Assembly: GCA_963576725.1 (NCBI GenBank)
Contig: OY755244.1
Location: forward strand, 82,145,121-82,209,120
Length of the DNA stretch: 64,000 nt
Direction of reading: 5' to 3'
From: Azorinus chamasolen
Taxonomy: Eukaryota > Mollusca > Bivalvia > Cardiida > Solecurtidae
Under the pieces are notes generated by a model, which worked only from the letters and a program-made list of their open reading frames with translations, had not been told where the DNA came from and did not search any database. Made by a program: the position numbers and the translations under genes. Position 1 is the stretch's first letter. Each line of letters opens with the position of its first letter. Below are positions 21,506 to 33,041 of this stretch, piece after piece.

Positions 21506-22721
21506 ACACTTTTATAGTGTAAACTGTACGCTGGTGTCATGAATATTTCAGTATCTCATGGTAATAAATAGGTTAATTGTCCTGGAAGAGCAGAAAGGAC
21601 CCTACCTGTTTAACGGAGGTCACTCCGCAAGAAAGAACTATTTTAATTGCTAGTGTAACTATGCTACTTGCACAATATTTAAATGAATTTATCTATCTAT
21701 CTATCTAACATTCACTTCGCCCTCCTCTGCAAAAATAGCAATAAAAGAAAAACTGTTGAACAGCTATTATTTTACTTAACCATTTCCCCCATACAAGATA
21801 CAAGAAGCTTTATTTAGAGTCGGTTGTGTAGAATATAATAACATTAGCTTTATAGCTATTTTCCGACAAACAGAGCAAATAAAAGTAACAATCACCAAAT
21901 AAAAGAACAACACATATACCACATGCTAAACATTTGAAGAATATAGATGGTATGGTCTCAAGATTTGAAGTAGATAATTTTGTTTAGTGAAAAAATTGTA
22001 TTATGGCAAAAAGATAAACAGCATTTTCATCTGTAAATAAGAGTTCTCAATCTTTTCCAAAATTTCCAAAAAAATAAAAGTAGCGAAACACTGTACGAAC
22101 GCGTTACCACGCATTGCATAAATAGTAGACCCAGATCAATCAGCTCCTAGAATAGTCGTACATCTGATCAAGGCCTTCTCTATTTGCTTATGAAATTATC
22201 ATAGACTCGACTCTAGTTTCTACCAGTACCAAAATAATCCTGTCATTATAAAACAGCAGCTAATAACTATTCATGTTGTCATTTTTTACGTGAATACACA
22301 ACAGGGAAAGGGTTAATGTAATAAACCATAAGCACAAGCTGTTTAGAATAAACGAGCCCCGGACGAGCACCCTCAGTACTTTCTACTGAGTAGTTCTGTT
22401 CTATTTTTAGATTAATGAACTGACTAACGTTCTATTCAATGTTGTATACCATACTGATCATTTATGGTCATTGAAAGCAGCAAGTCAAAAAAGACATTCT
22501 GATCACAGTTTGGTTAGAAACATAATGCACGAAGTATTCAACAACAAATGGCATCAACTTTATTTCTTTCTGTTTCGAAATTGTAAAGCAAAATATGTGT
22601 TGTCGGTTCCGATGAAGTGACACAGATAACGTCAATGACTCCAAGTCGATAGGCCAACCTTTATAAAGCAAATATACGTTATTTCCTAAAACTAGCTTTA
22701 AATCGGCATTAAGACATGTGT
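21506..22721. other. Mostly unassigned DNA with a dispersed GTAGACCCAGATC-type repeat
   Basis: An ATCT microsatellite lies at 21690-21708. From about 22115 to 22320 a dispersed repeat is present, with GTAGACCCAGATCAATCAGC, TTGCTTATGAAATTATCATA and CAGGGAAAGGGTTAATG; relatives lie at 23230-23430, 36945 and 37830-37985. No gene was recognised. Confidence 0.5.
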
Positions 22722-22921
22722 NNNNNNNNNNNNNNNNNNNNNNNNNNNNNNNNNNNNNNNNNNNNNNNNNNNNNNNNNNNNNNNNNNNNNNNNNNNNNNN
22801 NNNNNNNNNNNNNNNNNNNNNNNNNNNNNNNNNNNNNNNNNNNNNNNNNNNNNNNNNNNNNNNNNNNNNNNNNNNNNNNNNNNNNNNNNNNNNNNNNNNN
22901 NNNNNNNNNNNNNNNNNNNNN
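22722..22921. other. Assembly gap, 200 N
   Basis: An exact run of 200 unknown bases; frames drawn through it are meaningless. The round size suggests a gap of unknown true length. Confidence 1.
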
Positions 22922-23670
22922 TTTGTTTGATTGTTTTATTCGAGCAATGTATATTATTGATGTTTAACTTCGAATTTAGAAAAAATATATATAGTTGTTA
23001 AACCTTTAGAAAATGAAACATATACTTGTTAAACCTGTTCTTCATAGAGACGCCTTTTGACGCCATTACAAGATGGTTAAAATGTAATGAAGACATTTGA
23101 TATCATAATCCAGGTTTTTAGTAAAACAAAAATGTCCCCTCCCTCACACACCACAATTTTGAAAAAGAGGAAAGACATTACTAAATATCCATTTATACAT
23201 TAATCCTTTCCTTCATATAAACGCTTCACGTCATAGCAAGCAGAGTAGACTCAGACCAGTCCGATCAGGGTCTGCTCTGTTTGCCTATGAAATTATAATA
23301 AATCTGACTATACAATTCTTCTAATTGATACCGAACTGGCCTGGGTACATCTGTCATTAAAAGTCTGCTATCAGATATTCATGGTGTCATTATTTCTTGT
23401 ATGAATAATCAACAGGGATAGGGTTAATTGTTGACGTTTGCCATTCGAAAAACATATTCTTTTTTTAAATGATGGTATACCTAACTATATGTAGTAAAAA
23501 TGTCATTGAAATATTCTATCATTACAATCTCGTTTTGGGATGGATAAAGGCCCATCATCCATACTGGCCCGATTCAATCGGAACGTCGGCATATGCAAAG
23601 ATGAAGACCTGCAACTGCGTGTGTGCTAAACCTGTCCTTCATAGAGACGCCTTTTGACGCCTAACAAACA
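22922..23670. repeat. Dispersed repeat copies around a short direct repeat
   Basis: AACCTGTTCTTCATAGAGAC (about 23030) recurs as AACCTGTCCTTCATAGAGAC (about 23628), both followed by GCCTTTTGACGCC. Between them, 23225-23430 is a copy of the GAGTAGACTCAGACCAGTCC...GGGATAGGGTTAATTG dispersed repeat. No gene is supported. Confidence 0.6.
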
Positions 23671-25010
23671 CAGACAGTCCCAGATCAGTCGGCTCCTGTA
23701 GGAGACAAGACAGTCCCAGATCAGTCGACTCCTGTAGGAGACAAGACAGTCCCAGATCAGTCGGCTCCTGTAGGAGACAAGCAGTCCAAGATCAGTCGGC
23801 TCCTGTAGGAGACAAGACAGTCCAAGATCAGTCGGTTCCTGTAGGAGACAAGGCAGTCCCAGATCAGTCGGCTCCTGTAGGAGACAAGGCGGTTCAAGAT
23901 CAGTCGGCTCCTGTAGGAGACAAGGCAGTCCCAGATCAGTCGGATCCTGTAGGAGACAAGGCAGTCCCAGATCAGTCGGCTCCTGTAGGAGACAAGGCAG
24001 TCCCAGATCAGTCGGCTCCTGTAGGAGACAAGGCAGTCCCAGATCAGTCGGCTCCATTAGGAGACAAGGCAGTTCCAGATCAGTCGGCTCCTGTAGGAGA
24101 CAAGGCAGTCCCAGATCAGTCGGATCCTGTAGGAGACAAGCAGTCCCAGATCAGTCGGCTCCTGTAGGAGACAAGGCAGTTCAAGATCAGTCGGCTCCTG
24201 TAGGAGACAAGGCAGTTCAAGATCAGTCGGCTCTTGTAGGAGACAAGACAGTCCCAGATCAGTCGGCTTTTGTTGGAGACAAGGCAGTTCCAGATCAGTC
24301 GGCTCTGTAGGAGACAAGACAGTCCCAGATCAGCCCTCTTCTGTAGGAGACAAGGCACTCCCAGATCAGTCGGCTCCTATAGGAGACAAGGCAGTTCCAG
24401 ATCAGTCGGCTCCTATAGGAGACACGACAGTGCCAGATCTGTGGGAGACCTGTAGGAGACAAGGCAGACACAGATCAGTCGGCTCCTGTAGGAGACAAGG
24501 CACTCCCAGATCAGTCGGCTTTTGTAGGAGACAAGGCAGTTCCAGATCAGTCGGCTCCTATAGGAGACAAGGCAGTGCCAGATCAGTCGGCTCCTGTAGG
24601 AGACAAGGCAGTCTCAGATGTTTCGGCTCCTGTAGGAGACAAGGCAGTACCAGATCAGGCGGCTCCTGTAAGAGAAAGGCAGTCTCATATCAGTCGGCTT
24701 CTGTAGGAGACAAGACAGTCCCAGATCAGTCGGCTCCTGTAGGAGACAAGGCAGTCCCAGATCAGTCGGCTCCTGTAGGAGACAAGACAGTCCCAGATCA
24801 GTCGGCCCCTGTAGGAGACCTGTAGGAGACAAGGCAGACACAGATCAGTCGACTTCTGTAGGAGACAATGCAGTCCCAGATCAGTCGGCTCCTGTAGGAG
24901 ACAAGGCAGTCCTAGATCAGGAGCCAGTAGGAGACAAGGCAGTCTCAGATCAGTCGGCTCCTGTAGGAGACAATGCAGTCTCAGACCGGTCGGCTCCTGT
25001 AGGAGCTGTC
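23671..25010. repeat. 36-bp minisatellite, ~37 copies
   Basis: The unit reads GGCAGTCCCAGATCAGTCGG followed by CTCCTGTAGGAGACAA, with frequent single changes and a few indels. Because 36 is a multiple of three, several frames on both strands stay open and give 12-residue repeats (EPTDLGLPCLLQ). Those frames switch at every indel and have no gene signals. Confidence 0.95.
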
Positions 25011-25413
25011 TAATTAGGTTATGCTCTGGTTGTTTATGGAATAATATAGATCTGATCCTACAGCTTTAAAACGTCCCTTGTTTGTGACGCCATAATAAAG
25101 TTCAGCTTATTAATATTCATTTAATAACTAATTCTGACACGGATTTTCATGAGGGAAAGGGTAACGCAGATTCCCTGACTGTAATATTGTCCATATTTCA
25201 AAATAGTATTATGAGTGTTTGTATAGGGCTACACAAATGGCAATGTAACTTATAGTGCGGCGTGTTAAACTCTGGTATGGCCATTGGGCACGACAATACA
25301 CATATTAACATTTCAATAACACTTGTTATAAACTACAGTGTAGATCCTATTCAGGTGCCATGCTGTGGCTCTGAAGCAAGTCTACACATTTGGCAAAATC
25401 ACAGACGATACTA
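25011..25413. other. Unassigned flank of the minisatellite
   Basis: It contains the tail of the dispersed repeat (TTCATGAGGGAAAGGGTAAC) at about 25145. No gene seen. Confidence 0.4.
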
Positions 25414-25869
25414 GTTATGCCCCCACAAAGGCGTGGCATATAGGGTAGCTCTTGTCCGTACGTACGTCCGTACGCACATCTAGAAGAACTTGTCCGGGCT
25501 CTTTTTTTGAAAGTATTTGTTCGCTCCTGACCAAACTTTACTCACATGTTTGTGGCCATTATATCTTGGTCAAGTTCGATAGCCATGTAAATCGCTTCAG
25601 TCGTTTAGGAGTTCAAGCATGTCTTGTCCGGACTCTTTCTTGGAAAGTATTTGCCCAATAAACTCCAGACTTTACACACGCGTCTGTCGCCATTATATTC
25701 AAGTTTAATAGCCATTTAAATCGCGTCAGTCGTTTAGGTGTTGCAGCCCTTTATTTGCAAAATTGGCATAAATCGCTGCATTCTTTGTATGCATGATTAT
25801 GGCCCTTACTTTCTGTGACAAAAAAATCTGAAGTCGGGGCATCAGTGTCCTATGGACACGTTTCTAGTT
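25414..25869 (+). mobile_element. ATGCCCCC-type short tandem-core element
   Basis: The left end ATGCCCCCACAAAGGCG is followed by a GTACGTACGTCCGTACG stretch and two ~140-170-bp units (CTTGTCCGGGCTC / CTTGTCCGGACTC). The right end is GGGGCATC, a hairpin GTGTCCTATGGACAC, and TTTCTAGTT. It ends 34 bp before a host exon. Confidence 0.7.
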
Positions 25870-25903
25870 TTATTTGTGTTGCTTGTTTAATGTGTGTTTT
25901 CAG

Positions 25904-26006
25904 ATGACCGCGAGAATATCGGTAGCACTTGGCTTGTGGTCCTAGTCGCCGTGGGTTTCACCTGTGTCGTTATCGTAACAGTTCTTGTGGTTGTCATCTG
26001 CAAAGG
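25904..26006 (+). CDS. Transmembrane exon of an unidentified single-pass membrane protein
   Basis: A 103-bp exon lies between TGTGTGTTTTCAG (acceptor) and GTAAGAA (donor). After two bases that finish a split codon it reads DRENIGSTWLVVLVAVGFTC then VVIVTVLVVVICK, ending with two bases of the next codon (GG). The run of about 24 hydrophobic residues is a classic single membrane span. CK begins the cytosolic side, so the N-terminal part would be extracellular. The start phase is 1 and the end phase 2; the last exon at 38094 has the matching phase. No family can be named from a membrane span, and the upstream ectodomain exons were not found. Confidence 0.75.
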
Positions 26007-26633
26007 GTAAGAACTGAAGTTCTACATTACTTTTTCCAGCATCAACGTACCTTCAGGGGCATACCTTATTGTTATAGATACAGGTATAATAGATAAAGAG
26101 GCATAGCTATAGATAAAGATACACTCACACACGCATGCACGCACACACTGACACCACTAGTGTAACTTTACATTTTTAATCCTAACTGGTTTCATTTTCA
26201 CTCATCAGGGGAATAACAATGCCGCAGTAAAGACGTCTTGACATCATAAAGACGGCGTCAAATGACGTTATTTAAATTCTGTTTAGTTTTATGTTAAACC
26301 AGAAAAGAGCCGCGCTGGCGCGGGCAGACTGTTTGGTACATTCTGATGAAGTGCAAGGTGCAATCACTACAACGCTTTTTCAATATCGTTATTAATTAGA
26401 GAGTAACCGTAAGTTTTAGGTTAAAAATGTTTGGTTTACAGGACAAAATATCGGCGGAAAAGCATAGGTTATGTAAGGGTAAACACTTTATCTTATATAC
26501 TTCTTTACACCATAGTAGATAATGTTATAATAGGACAGAAAAAGACCCGCTCAAGTGCTGCTTATACCAAGATGTACCGGTATTTGAATTTAAATATATT
26601 GTATATAACACAAATATAACATTCAACTCAAAA
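26007..26633. other. Intron sequence with a seed of the 20-bp array
   Basis: At 26085-26122 the phrases ATAGATAAAGAGGCATAGCT and ATAGATAAAGATAC match the large 20-bp array at 33620-35580. The rest shows no gene. Confidence 0.5.
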
Positions 26634-26800
26634 GGGCCTCTGTGGTCAAGTAGTGGGAGTCCCTAAACGACAATTACTTTGCTTGTCATGGCACTAGGTT
26701 TGATCCATGTCTTAGTCTGATCTGTCAAGTAAGGATGTCTTGCAGCTTGTAAGTAAAATGAAATACTACTAACGTCATGTAAAACCAAATAAATGTACCA
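26634..26800 (+). repeat. tRNA-derived SINE-like sequence
   Basis: GGGCCTCTGTGGTCAAGTAG resembles a box A head and GGTTTGATCC a box B. An AT-rich body with CAAATAAATGTACC follows. Bivalve tRNA-derived SINEs begin with very similar GGGCCTCCGTGGCC heads. It is degenerate. Confidence 0.55.
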
Positions 26801-27059
26801 CAAAAATATTAAGAGCACTAATTTAAGTGCCATTTAAAAGCAACGGTTTATAAATTTAGCTGTTATGATTTCTCAAAATACTACTTGGTAAAGAGTAACA
26901 GCTAAATCCGATGTGTTTGGTTTGTAATGAAATAAATGATTGTAATCAATACCTAAAAAAGATTAATTTAGAATTTGGTGGACCTGACGGTAAAGATAGT
27001 AAAGATGCTTATTTAATTTCACAACGAAGAACATATTCCAAAATAGGGAATTAATATAA
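26801..27059. other. Unassigned
   Basis: AT-rich, nothing recognised. Confidence 0.35.
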
Positions 27060-27061
27060 TA

Positions 27062-27346
27062 CACAAATGCTTGAACTGCTCTGATCTAAAATATTATCTG
27101 AGGATATTAGGCTAATGCATGCATGACGTCGTTGCACTCATTTGATGACTTCATTTTGTTGACGTCATGACATTTTAAATAACAACCCAATGTCACCATG
27201 ACGCTGGATCAACATTATTCTCTTTGATTTTATGGCTGAATGCATGTAACAAAAATGTGACGTGTATTTTGACATGATAATCTTTGAAAAAGGCCCTTAG
27301 TGGTCGAAATATTTAGATCAGAGCAGTTCAAGTATTTATGTATTTA
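27062..27346 (+). mobile_element. Penelope-like terminal (pseudo-LTR) fragment with inverted ends
   Basis: The ends are inverted: TGCTTGAACTGCTCTGATCT versus AGATCAGAGCAGTTCAAG. Inside lie GCATGCATGACGTCGTTGCA, GTCACCATGACGCTGGATCA and TGAAAAAGGCCCTTAGTGGTCGAAATATT-like sequence, the last resembling a degenerate hammerhead core. The same segment follows the Penelope-like endonuclease remnants at 31770-32090 and 45870-46240. Confidence 0.65.
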
Positions 27347-27930
27347 ATTTCAAGAAATGTCCTTATTGGTTTTTGTTACAGTTTTTGTTATTGGTTTTAG
27401 TCGTAATTTCAGCTTATTTAGTTCCTTATAAATGTAATTGATATTATGATACTGTGAAAATGAATGAATTTAAAAACAATTTTGTAGGCAAGTAACAGTC
27501 TTATTTCAACAAAAAAGCCTTTATTCACCAAGAATTTCTCTTTCAGAACGGTACACCCTATACCACATTTTCCAGATTCTAATAAATGCTTTAAATATCA
27601 TTCGACAGTCGTGCATTTTTATCAGTGATTCTGTAAAGTATATAATATGCAAACACGTCGAAGTCAGTCTAAAGAGTAAACTCCGTCTAAATGAAGCAAC
27701 GGACAGTATTGTTTGCATGTTCAACTAGAACTGTAAGCCAAAGGCTAACGAATACCCCCCCCCCCCCCCCCCCCACCTGTCTGCTTGTCAGAACACCTAT
27801 CATCAATCTGAACATATGTGCATACAGAAACGTGAAGAGATTTAAAAACAATACATGCCCCAACCCAATTTATGTAATAAAAATGAAGAATAATTCAGAG
27901 AATATAATATAAGACCCCTTCATGAGGTTT
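27347..27930. other. Unassigned; contains a C-run
   Basis: A run of about 19 C at 27756-27774 follows CGAATA. No gene. Confidence 0.4.
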
Positions 27931-28715
27931 TTGTCAAATCCAAAGTTCTAAAGCTAGGTACCTTTTCAGAAAAACATTAAGTTCAAGGACCATAACTCTG
28001 ACAAAAAATTATTCAACCAGACCGATATTTGAACTTAAGCTGTATCTCATCTAGATTTATTTTTATGTCAAATATGAAGTTAATATCTGCAACCACTTCC
28101 AAAGAAAGACCGGAAAATTGAAAATTTGACAAAAAAATAAAGTTCAAGGCCCATAACTCTGGCAAAAATTATTCAAACAGACTGAGATTGGGAATTAAGC
28201 TGTAAATCATCTAGAGTAAGCTTTATGCCAAATATAAAGTTAATATCTGCAATCACTTCCAAAAAAAGTCTGGGAAATCCCAAATTTGAAGAAAAAAATT
28301 AAAGTTCAAGGGCAATAACTCTGGAAATAATTATTCAACCGGACTGAGATTGTAATATAAGCTGTAGCTTATCTAGATTAAGCTTTGTACTAAATATAGA
28401 GTTGATATCTCAAGTCAGTTCCATAAAAAGTCCAGAAAACCGGAAAACATTGGTAGGGGACTAAAAAGGGGAGATAACTCCTGAAGTAGTTGTCCGATCC
28501 TAACGGAAATATGCGGTGCACAGGTTTATATGGTCATATGGCTATATATGAACTTTCAACAAAATTGAAGCAAAACTGTAGAAGAAGAAGGCCGGACAAA
28601 ATTGTGTCCACGGACGGACAGACGGACGGACAGACGGACAGACGGACAGACGGACAGACGGACAACCTGATTCCAGTATACCCCCCCCCCCCCAAACTTC
28701 GTTGTGGGGAGTATA
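27931..28715 (-). mobile_element. Tandem-core element, ~160-bp units, (GGAC) end
   Basis: Three units carry AAGTTCAAGGCCCATAACTC or a variant (about 27980, 28140, 28300). GACGGACAGACGGAC repeats follow at 28610-28665, then CAGTATACCCCCCC and GGGGAGTATAAAAAT. It is non-coding; SVRPSV-type frames come from the microsatellite. Confidence 0.75.
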
Positions 28716-29265
28716 AAAATGGTACTGTATCAGTCTCAGTCTCACTATCTGTGAAAACAGACAACATTATGACCAGTTAGGTGCTGGGGTGATTTGGCCG
28801 AGGGGCGCTTCAGCAAATTCTTCTCCCCGTCTGTCATTCTCGTTGGTACACTTTTGTTAGGAAAACAATAGAATCGATTGCATTAAAAAACAGTAAAAAC
28901 AATTACGGTAACATGTGCATATGGGGTATGCACATAAATGGTAAAATTTAGGCCTTGGGCCGATTTGGCCTAGGACGCATCAGCTTTTTTGCTCTTTGTC
29001 TGTCAATTTATTTCCTACTCATTTGTAAACAAAACAATATAACTATAACGCGGATAACCGTTCGAAAGGCAACGTTTTTGCAGTGTATATATTACCTACG
29101 TTATTGGTAATTAGTATTTCTGTGCAAGCAGCCTGTTTCTCCATATGCGTTCCTAATCTTCTTTTTAATTTTTATTCTTTTTTCAATTATATGTTAATAT
29201 TTTGTTATTAATTATAACATGTTATTATTAATATTTATTGTTGTTTTGTATGGAAAAAAAAAATA
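28716..29265. other. Unassigned, with two diverged copies of a GATTTGGCC phrase
   Basis: GGTGATTTGGCCGAGGGGCGCTTCAGC and GGCCGATTTGGCCTAGGACGCATCAGC-like segments (28785 and 28960) are ~175 bp apart, suggesting an old duplication. No gene. Confidence 0.4.
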
Positions 29266-29267
29266 TT

Positions 29268-29340
29268 GGTCACTGGTTAGAATCGAACTCGAGACCCGTT
29301 ACATGCAAGTCCAGCTACATATCCACTGCACCAAGACAGC
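29268..29340 (-). tRNA. tRNA-like sequence, probably pseudo-tRNA or SINE head
   Basis: On the minus strand TGGTGCAGTGGATA (box A-like) and AGTTCGATTCT (box B-like) are spaced as in a tRNA. Stem pairing is imperfect. It is most likely a SINE head or pseudogene. Confidence 0.4.
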
Positions 29341-29518
29341 TATGTTAAACACTTTGCAGCTTGCTAAGGCTTTTAAAAATAAAGACTCGCCGTATTCGCT
29401 TCGTTTTGTTCACATTAGAGTCGGTCATGTCTTGTTCCAAATTAAGTTGGTCTATCTGTATAAACAGTCGCAACCCGTCTAGTGTTTTGTCAACAAATAA
29501 TAAAGGAGAAACAAAACA

Positions 29519-29645
29519 AACATAAATACTTGAATTGCTCTGATCTAATATTTCGAATACTAAGGGCCTTTTTCAAAGATTATCATGTCAAAATACACGT
29601 CACATTTTTGTTACATGCATTCAGCCATAAAATCAAAGAGAACTA
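29519..29645 (-). mobile_element. Penelope-like terminal fragment
   Basis: ACTTGAATTGCTCTGATCTA, AAGGGCCTTTTTCAAAGATT and TACATGCATTCAGCCATAAA match the outer part of 27062-27346 in the opposite orientation. Confidence 0.7.
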
Positions 29646-30775
29646 GAGGTTTGTTTTTGTCACAAAAACAGATGTCTCCCCCTCCCATCCTCTTTCCAAT
29701 ACACAAGTGTAATGTCTGTAACTCCAAACTTATCAGGGTCTAATTTTTAAGTCATCAGGGGCAATAACTCTAACATTGTCAGGGGAGACAATTCAAAAGC
29801 CCCAGGTACACAAAAAACACATGCTAGTCAACATTCTTGTGAAGTTTGGTGACTCTAGTACTAGTGGTTTCAGAGATACATGTGACACAAAGTAAAGTTT
29901 CTCTTATTTGAAGTCATAAGGGGCAGTAACTCCAAAGTTATCAGGGGGAGACAATTAGATACATAACAACTCATGCTGGTGAACATTCCTGTAAAGTTTG
30001 GTGACTCTAGCCCTACTTGTTTCAGAGATACGTGCAGCACAAAGTTTCTCTAATTTTAAGTTAACATATCAGGGACAGTAACTCAAGAATTATCAGGGGG
30101 AGACAATTAAAAAAAACCAGGTGCACAACAACTCATGCTGGTGAACATTCCTGTGAAGTTTGGTGACTCTAGCCCTAGTGGTTTTAAAGATATGCATGAC
30201 ACAAAGTTTCTCTAATTTAAAGTAATCATATCAGGGGCAATAACTCCAAAGTTATTAAGGGAAGACAATTCAAAAATCCCAGTTGTACAACAACTCATGC
30301 TGCTCGACATTCCTGTGAAGTTTGGTGATTCTATCCCTAGTGGTTTCAGAGATATGCACGACACCAAGTAAAGTTTGTCTAATTTTAAGTCATCAGGGGC
30401 AGTAACTCCAAAGTTAACAGGGGAGACAATTAAAAAAAACCAAGAGCAAAACAACTCATGCTAGTCCTACTGGTTTCAGAGATACGCGCGACACAAAGTT
30501 TGTATAAATTTAAGTATTCATATCAGGGGCAATAACTCAAGAATTATCAGGGGGAGACAATTCAAAAACCATAGGTGCACAACAACTCATGCTGGTGAAC
30601 ATTCCTGTGAAGTTTGGTGACTCTAACCCAACTGGTGTCAGAGATACGCGCGACACAAGTTTGTGACGGACAGACAGACAGACGGACAGACAGACGGACG
30701 GACGGACGGACGGACGGACGGACAGACAACTCTGGCAAAAACAATATTTATCCAGTCACCAGGCTTCTCTAGTGA
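29646..30775 (-). mobile_element. Tandem-core element, ~155-bp units
   Basis: The end AACTAGAG is followed by the hairpin TGTTTTTGTCACAAAAACA and GATGTCTCCCCC. The core repeats GTGAAGTTTGGTGACTCTAG and GGGCAATAACTCC about six times. The far end has a (GACGGACA)n stretch (30664-30727). It is non-coding. Confidence 0.75.
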
Positions 30776-31620
30776 CATAATAAAGGGGGTGCAAATAAAC
30801 TTAGGTTTATTAGGTTACTTCCGGTAGTGGAAGGTTTATTAGGTTAGTAGATAGGCGTAATGATTCTATAACCATGGAACTATTTTAGTTTTCTGTAAAT
30901 ATTCATAAACATGTTGATGGAATAGATCTAACAAATCTATTTGGTCACCAGAAGAATTATTCAAATGAGAAAAAATAAAAATAATTGGCTACAGCTGGAT
31001 TCGAACCCGCGCCTGATCCGACAAAAACTAATTCTAATTGCTCTAGAGACGTCGCCCTTACCGATTACGCCACGGAGGCCACATACAAACTGAAGTTGAT
31101 TTATCAATTTTATTAATTTAATCCACCGCTGGCAAAACCCGTTTTTTAATAAAATCAAACATGGAAGCAAAGATTGACAGATAAATAGTAAATGTTTTCT
31201 TTTCACTCTCATGATTATTTGATTGATAAACTCTTACAGGGGCGGTGATAGTCATAAACCTAAATATAGCCTGTTCAGTTCCATCGATTTCTGAGTGACG
31301 TTAGGTAGAATCTAAAAATAGAAACCGTGACTACGTAACTCGAATTTGACCAAAGAATATAGATCATGTCTGTTTGAAATAACTTATCGACCCTCGATTC
31401 AAATAATCTTATTTTTCAAATTTTCAACCACGTTTCCCTTCTAGTAATACAAGTATCGAAACTATATTCCTCTGCGGTAGCTCATTAGATCTATTTACGT
31501 CTAAATGGAAGTGAAAAGGGAGGGATCCGTTGATCGGAAGACTGCATTTTCAATGTAAATTATTTCAAGAGTGTTATGAGTCTATAAAAAAGACATTTAA
31601 CTATATTGACTGGATAAATC
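30776..31620. other. Mostly unassigned; tRNA-like relic at 30987-31080
   Basis: On the minus strand GGCCTCCGTGGCGTAATCGG and GGTTCGAATCC (30987-31080) make a second SINE/tRNA-like head with a long, poorly pairing middle. GGTTTATTAGGTTA is duplicated at about 30805 and 30828. No gene otherwise. Confidence 0.45.
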
Positions 31621-31759
31621 GAATAATAGGTTAGTGCCGTAGATGGGACGCCTTTATCCGACTCGGAGAGAAAACAGTTGAGGCTCGGCAAGCCTCGCCT
31701 CAACGTTTTCTCCCCTCGTCGGATAAAGCGTCCCATCTACGGCACTAACCTATTATTCT
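31621..31759. repeat. Fold-back palindrome, 139 bp
   Basis: GAATAATAGGTTAGTGCCGT on the left pairs with ACGGCACTAACCTATTATTC on the right. The arms continue to the GC-rich centre CTCGGCAAGCCTCG with about three mismatches or indels. Confidence 0.95.
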
Positions 31760-31929
31760 CTATATCTCCCCATAAATGGGGGAGACATAATAATGTTGAT
31801 CCAGCGTCATGGTGACATTGGGTTGTTATTTAAAATGTCATGACGTCATCAAATGACGTCATGGGTGCAACGACGTCATGCATGCATTAGCGCATTATCC
31901 TCCTTGATGTTACAGCCAAATGGTCTGTA

Positions 31930-32090
31930 AGTTCTCAGCCTCCATATCCAACCAGTTTCATGGATTTGTCTTTCAATTCTACATGTATGGAACACCCGTT
32001 TCAAAACTACAAATCTCACATCATCACTGCTATGACCACCGACAAAACAAACAAATAAATAATATGTTTGTGTCCGTATCGGAATATTCG
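31930..32090 (-). pseudogene. Endonuclease C-terminal segment of a Penelope-like element
   Basis: The minus strand reads CRIERQIHETGWIWRLRTYR then PFGCNIKED. The E...WI..LRT..P.G.N pattern is the end of a GIY-YIG domain, including the catalytic glutamate. A near-identical segment is at 46080-46240 on the same strand, also followed by the GACGTCAT-rich tail. Confidence 0.7.
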
Positions 32091-32259
32091 CCAATCGTCA
32101 CTCACATTGGAAGGTCATTCCCCGTCTATTTTTAGATGGACTATTTCTGTAGGTAGGGGAATTTCTCTGTCTGTATCCAAACTGTTGATATTAATGCTTT
32201 TTCGATGTCAAATAACACAACTTCAATGTGTAAGCTACCCGCACATAACATTATCCAAT

Positions 32260-33041
32260 ATGTACGTTATGCCGTATTTACGGCAAATCTGACAGAAACT
32301 CGAGCTCGTTCTTTTAGTAGTAAAGATACCCTTATAAAATGTTTTTTTTCCATCAGTAAATTCTGAAAGGAGGTGACTGAAACATTATCGGTGTGAAATT
32401 TGTAAAATGGAAAAATGGAAAATTTAGGATTGATATTGCAACACTGGTCTAAATGAAAACTTAACGGTAGTTGTCTTGTTGATGGATCTCTGATTTGTTG
32501 GTCATGCACTGTCCTTCTGTTACGTAATTTGTCTCCAGTCTGACCAATATAAAATTCTCTGCACCCATTACAAATGAGAACATACAGTACATTTCTAAAA
32601 GTACAGTATTTTTTCTTTTACATTTTATTGACATTTTTAAGGTCAATCAGCATATATACAAACACATGAAAATCACAATTCATAAAATATCACAGTAATA
32701 AAGAATTATCAATACGATTAAGAATTTAAGAGTAGCTTTAAGCTATTTTTTCTAGATATATTATTCATGGCCAGCTTATGCATGCATACCTTTAACAATT
32801 TAATATTGTACATGTGCTAAGTAATAAATGCTTATGGCCTATGGATAACCCATTAAGCTAAAAACGTATTTCCATGGAATACTTTGTTATTTAAACAGGA
32901 AGAACCTTCATCTATGCAGCTACAAAGTCCACAGTGGGGTTCTTTGCATTTGTTGACTGATGGACGCAATCCAACTTCTGTAAATTCAGATAGGGTTAGA
33001 AGGCGCTTTAAGTTTGGTGGTTGTCGTTTGCCTTTTATCAC
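32260..33041 (-). pseudogene. GIY-YIG endonuclease with Zn-finger linker, broken
   Basis: On the minus strand, PPNLKRLLTLSEFTEVGLRP is followed by KCKEPHCGLCSCIDEGSSC, a cysteine-rich linker (33041-32853). After AT-rich spacer DNA comes NVLYVLICNGCREFYIGQTG then DKLRNRRTVHD and LPLSFHLDQC. This carries the IYV/YIG pair (LYV...YIGQT), the arginine and the CCHH pattern usual in Penelope-like endonucleases. FPFYKFHTDNVS follows near 32370. The enzyme would nick target DNA to prime reverse transcription. Stops and a gap of about 200 bp inside the domain show that it is decayed. Confidence 0.8.

Noticed and set aside
22716..22967. Open frames across the run of N
   Set aside because: Artefact of the 200-base assembly gap.
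23626..24841. Long open frames with 12-residue repeats (EPTDLGLPCLLQ and others)
   Set aside because: They come from a 36-bp satellite, whose period keeps all frames open. Frames switch at indels, run on both strands, and lack start context or splice signals.
23671..25010. CRISPR-like array
   Set aside because: The unit is a head-to-tail 36-bp repeat without unique spacers, in a eukaryotic sequence. The 20-bp and 15-bp arrays fail for the same reason.
28534..28767. Frames with VRPSVRLSVCPSV
   Set aside because: This is translation of the (GGACGGACAGAC) microsatellite, seen also at 11040, 12860, 30700, 45130, 56370 and 60090.
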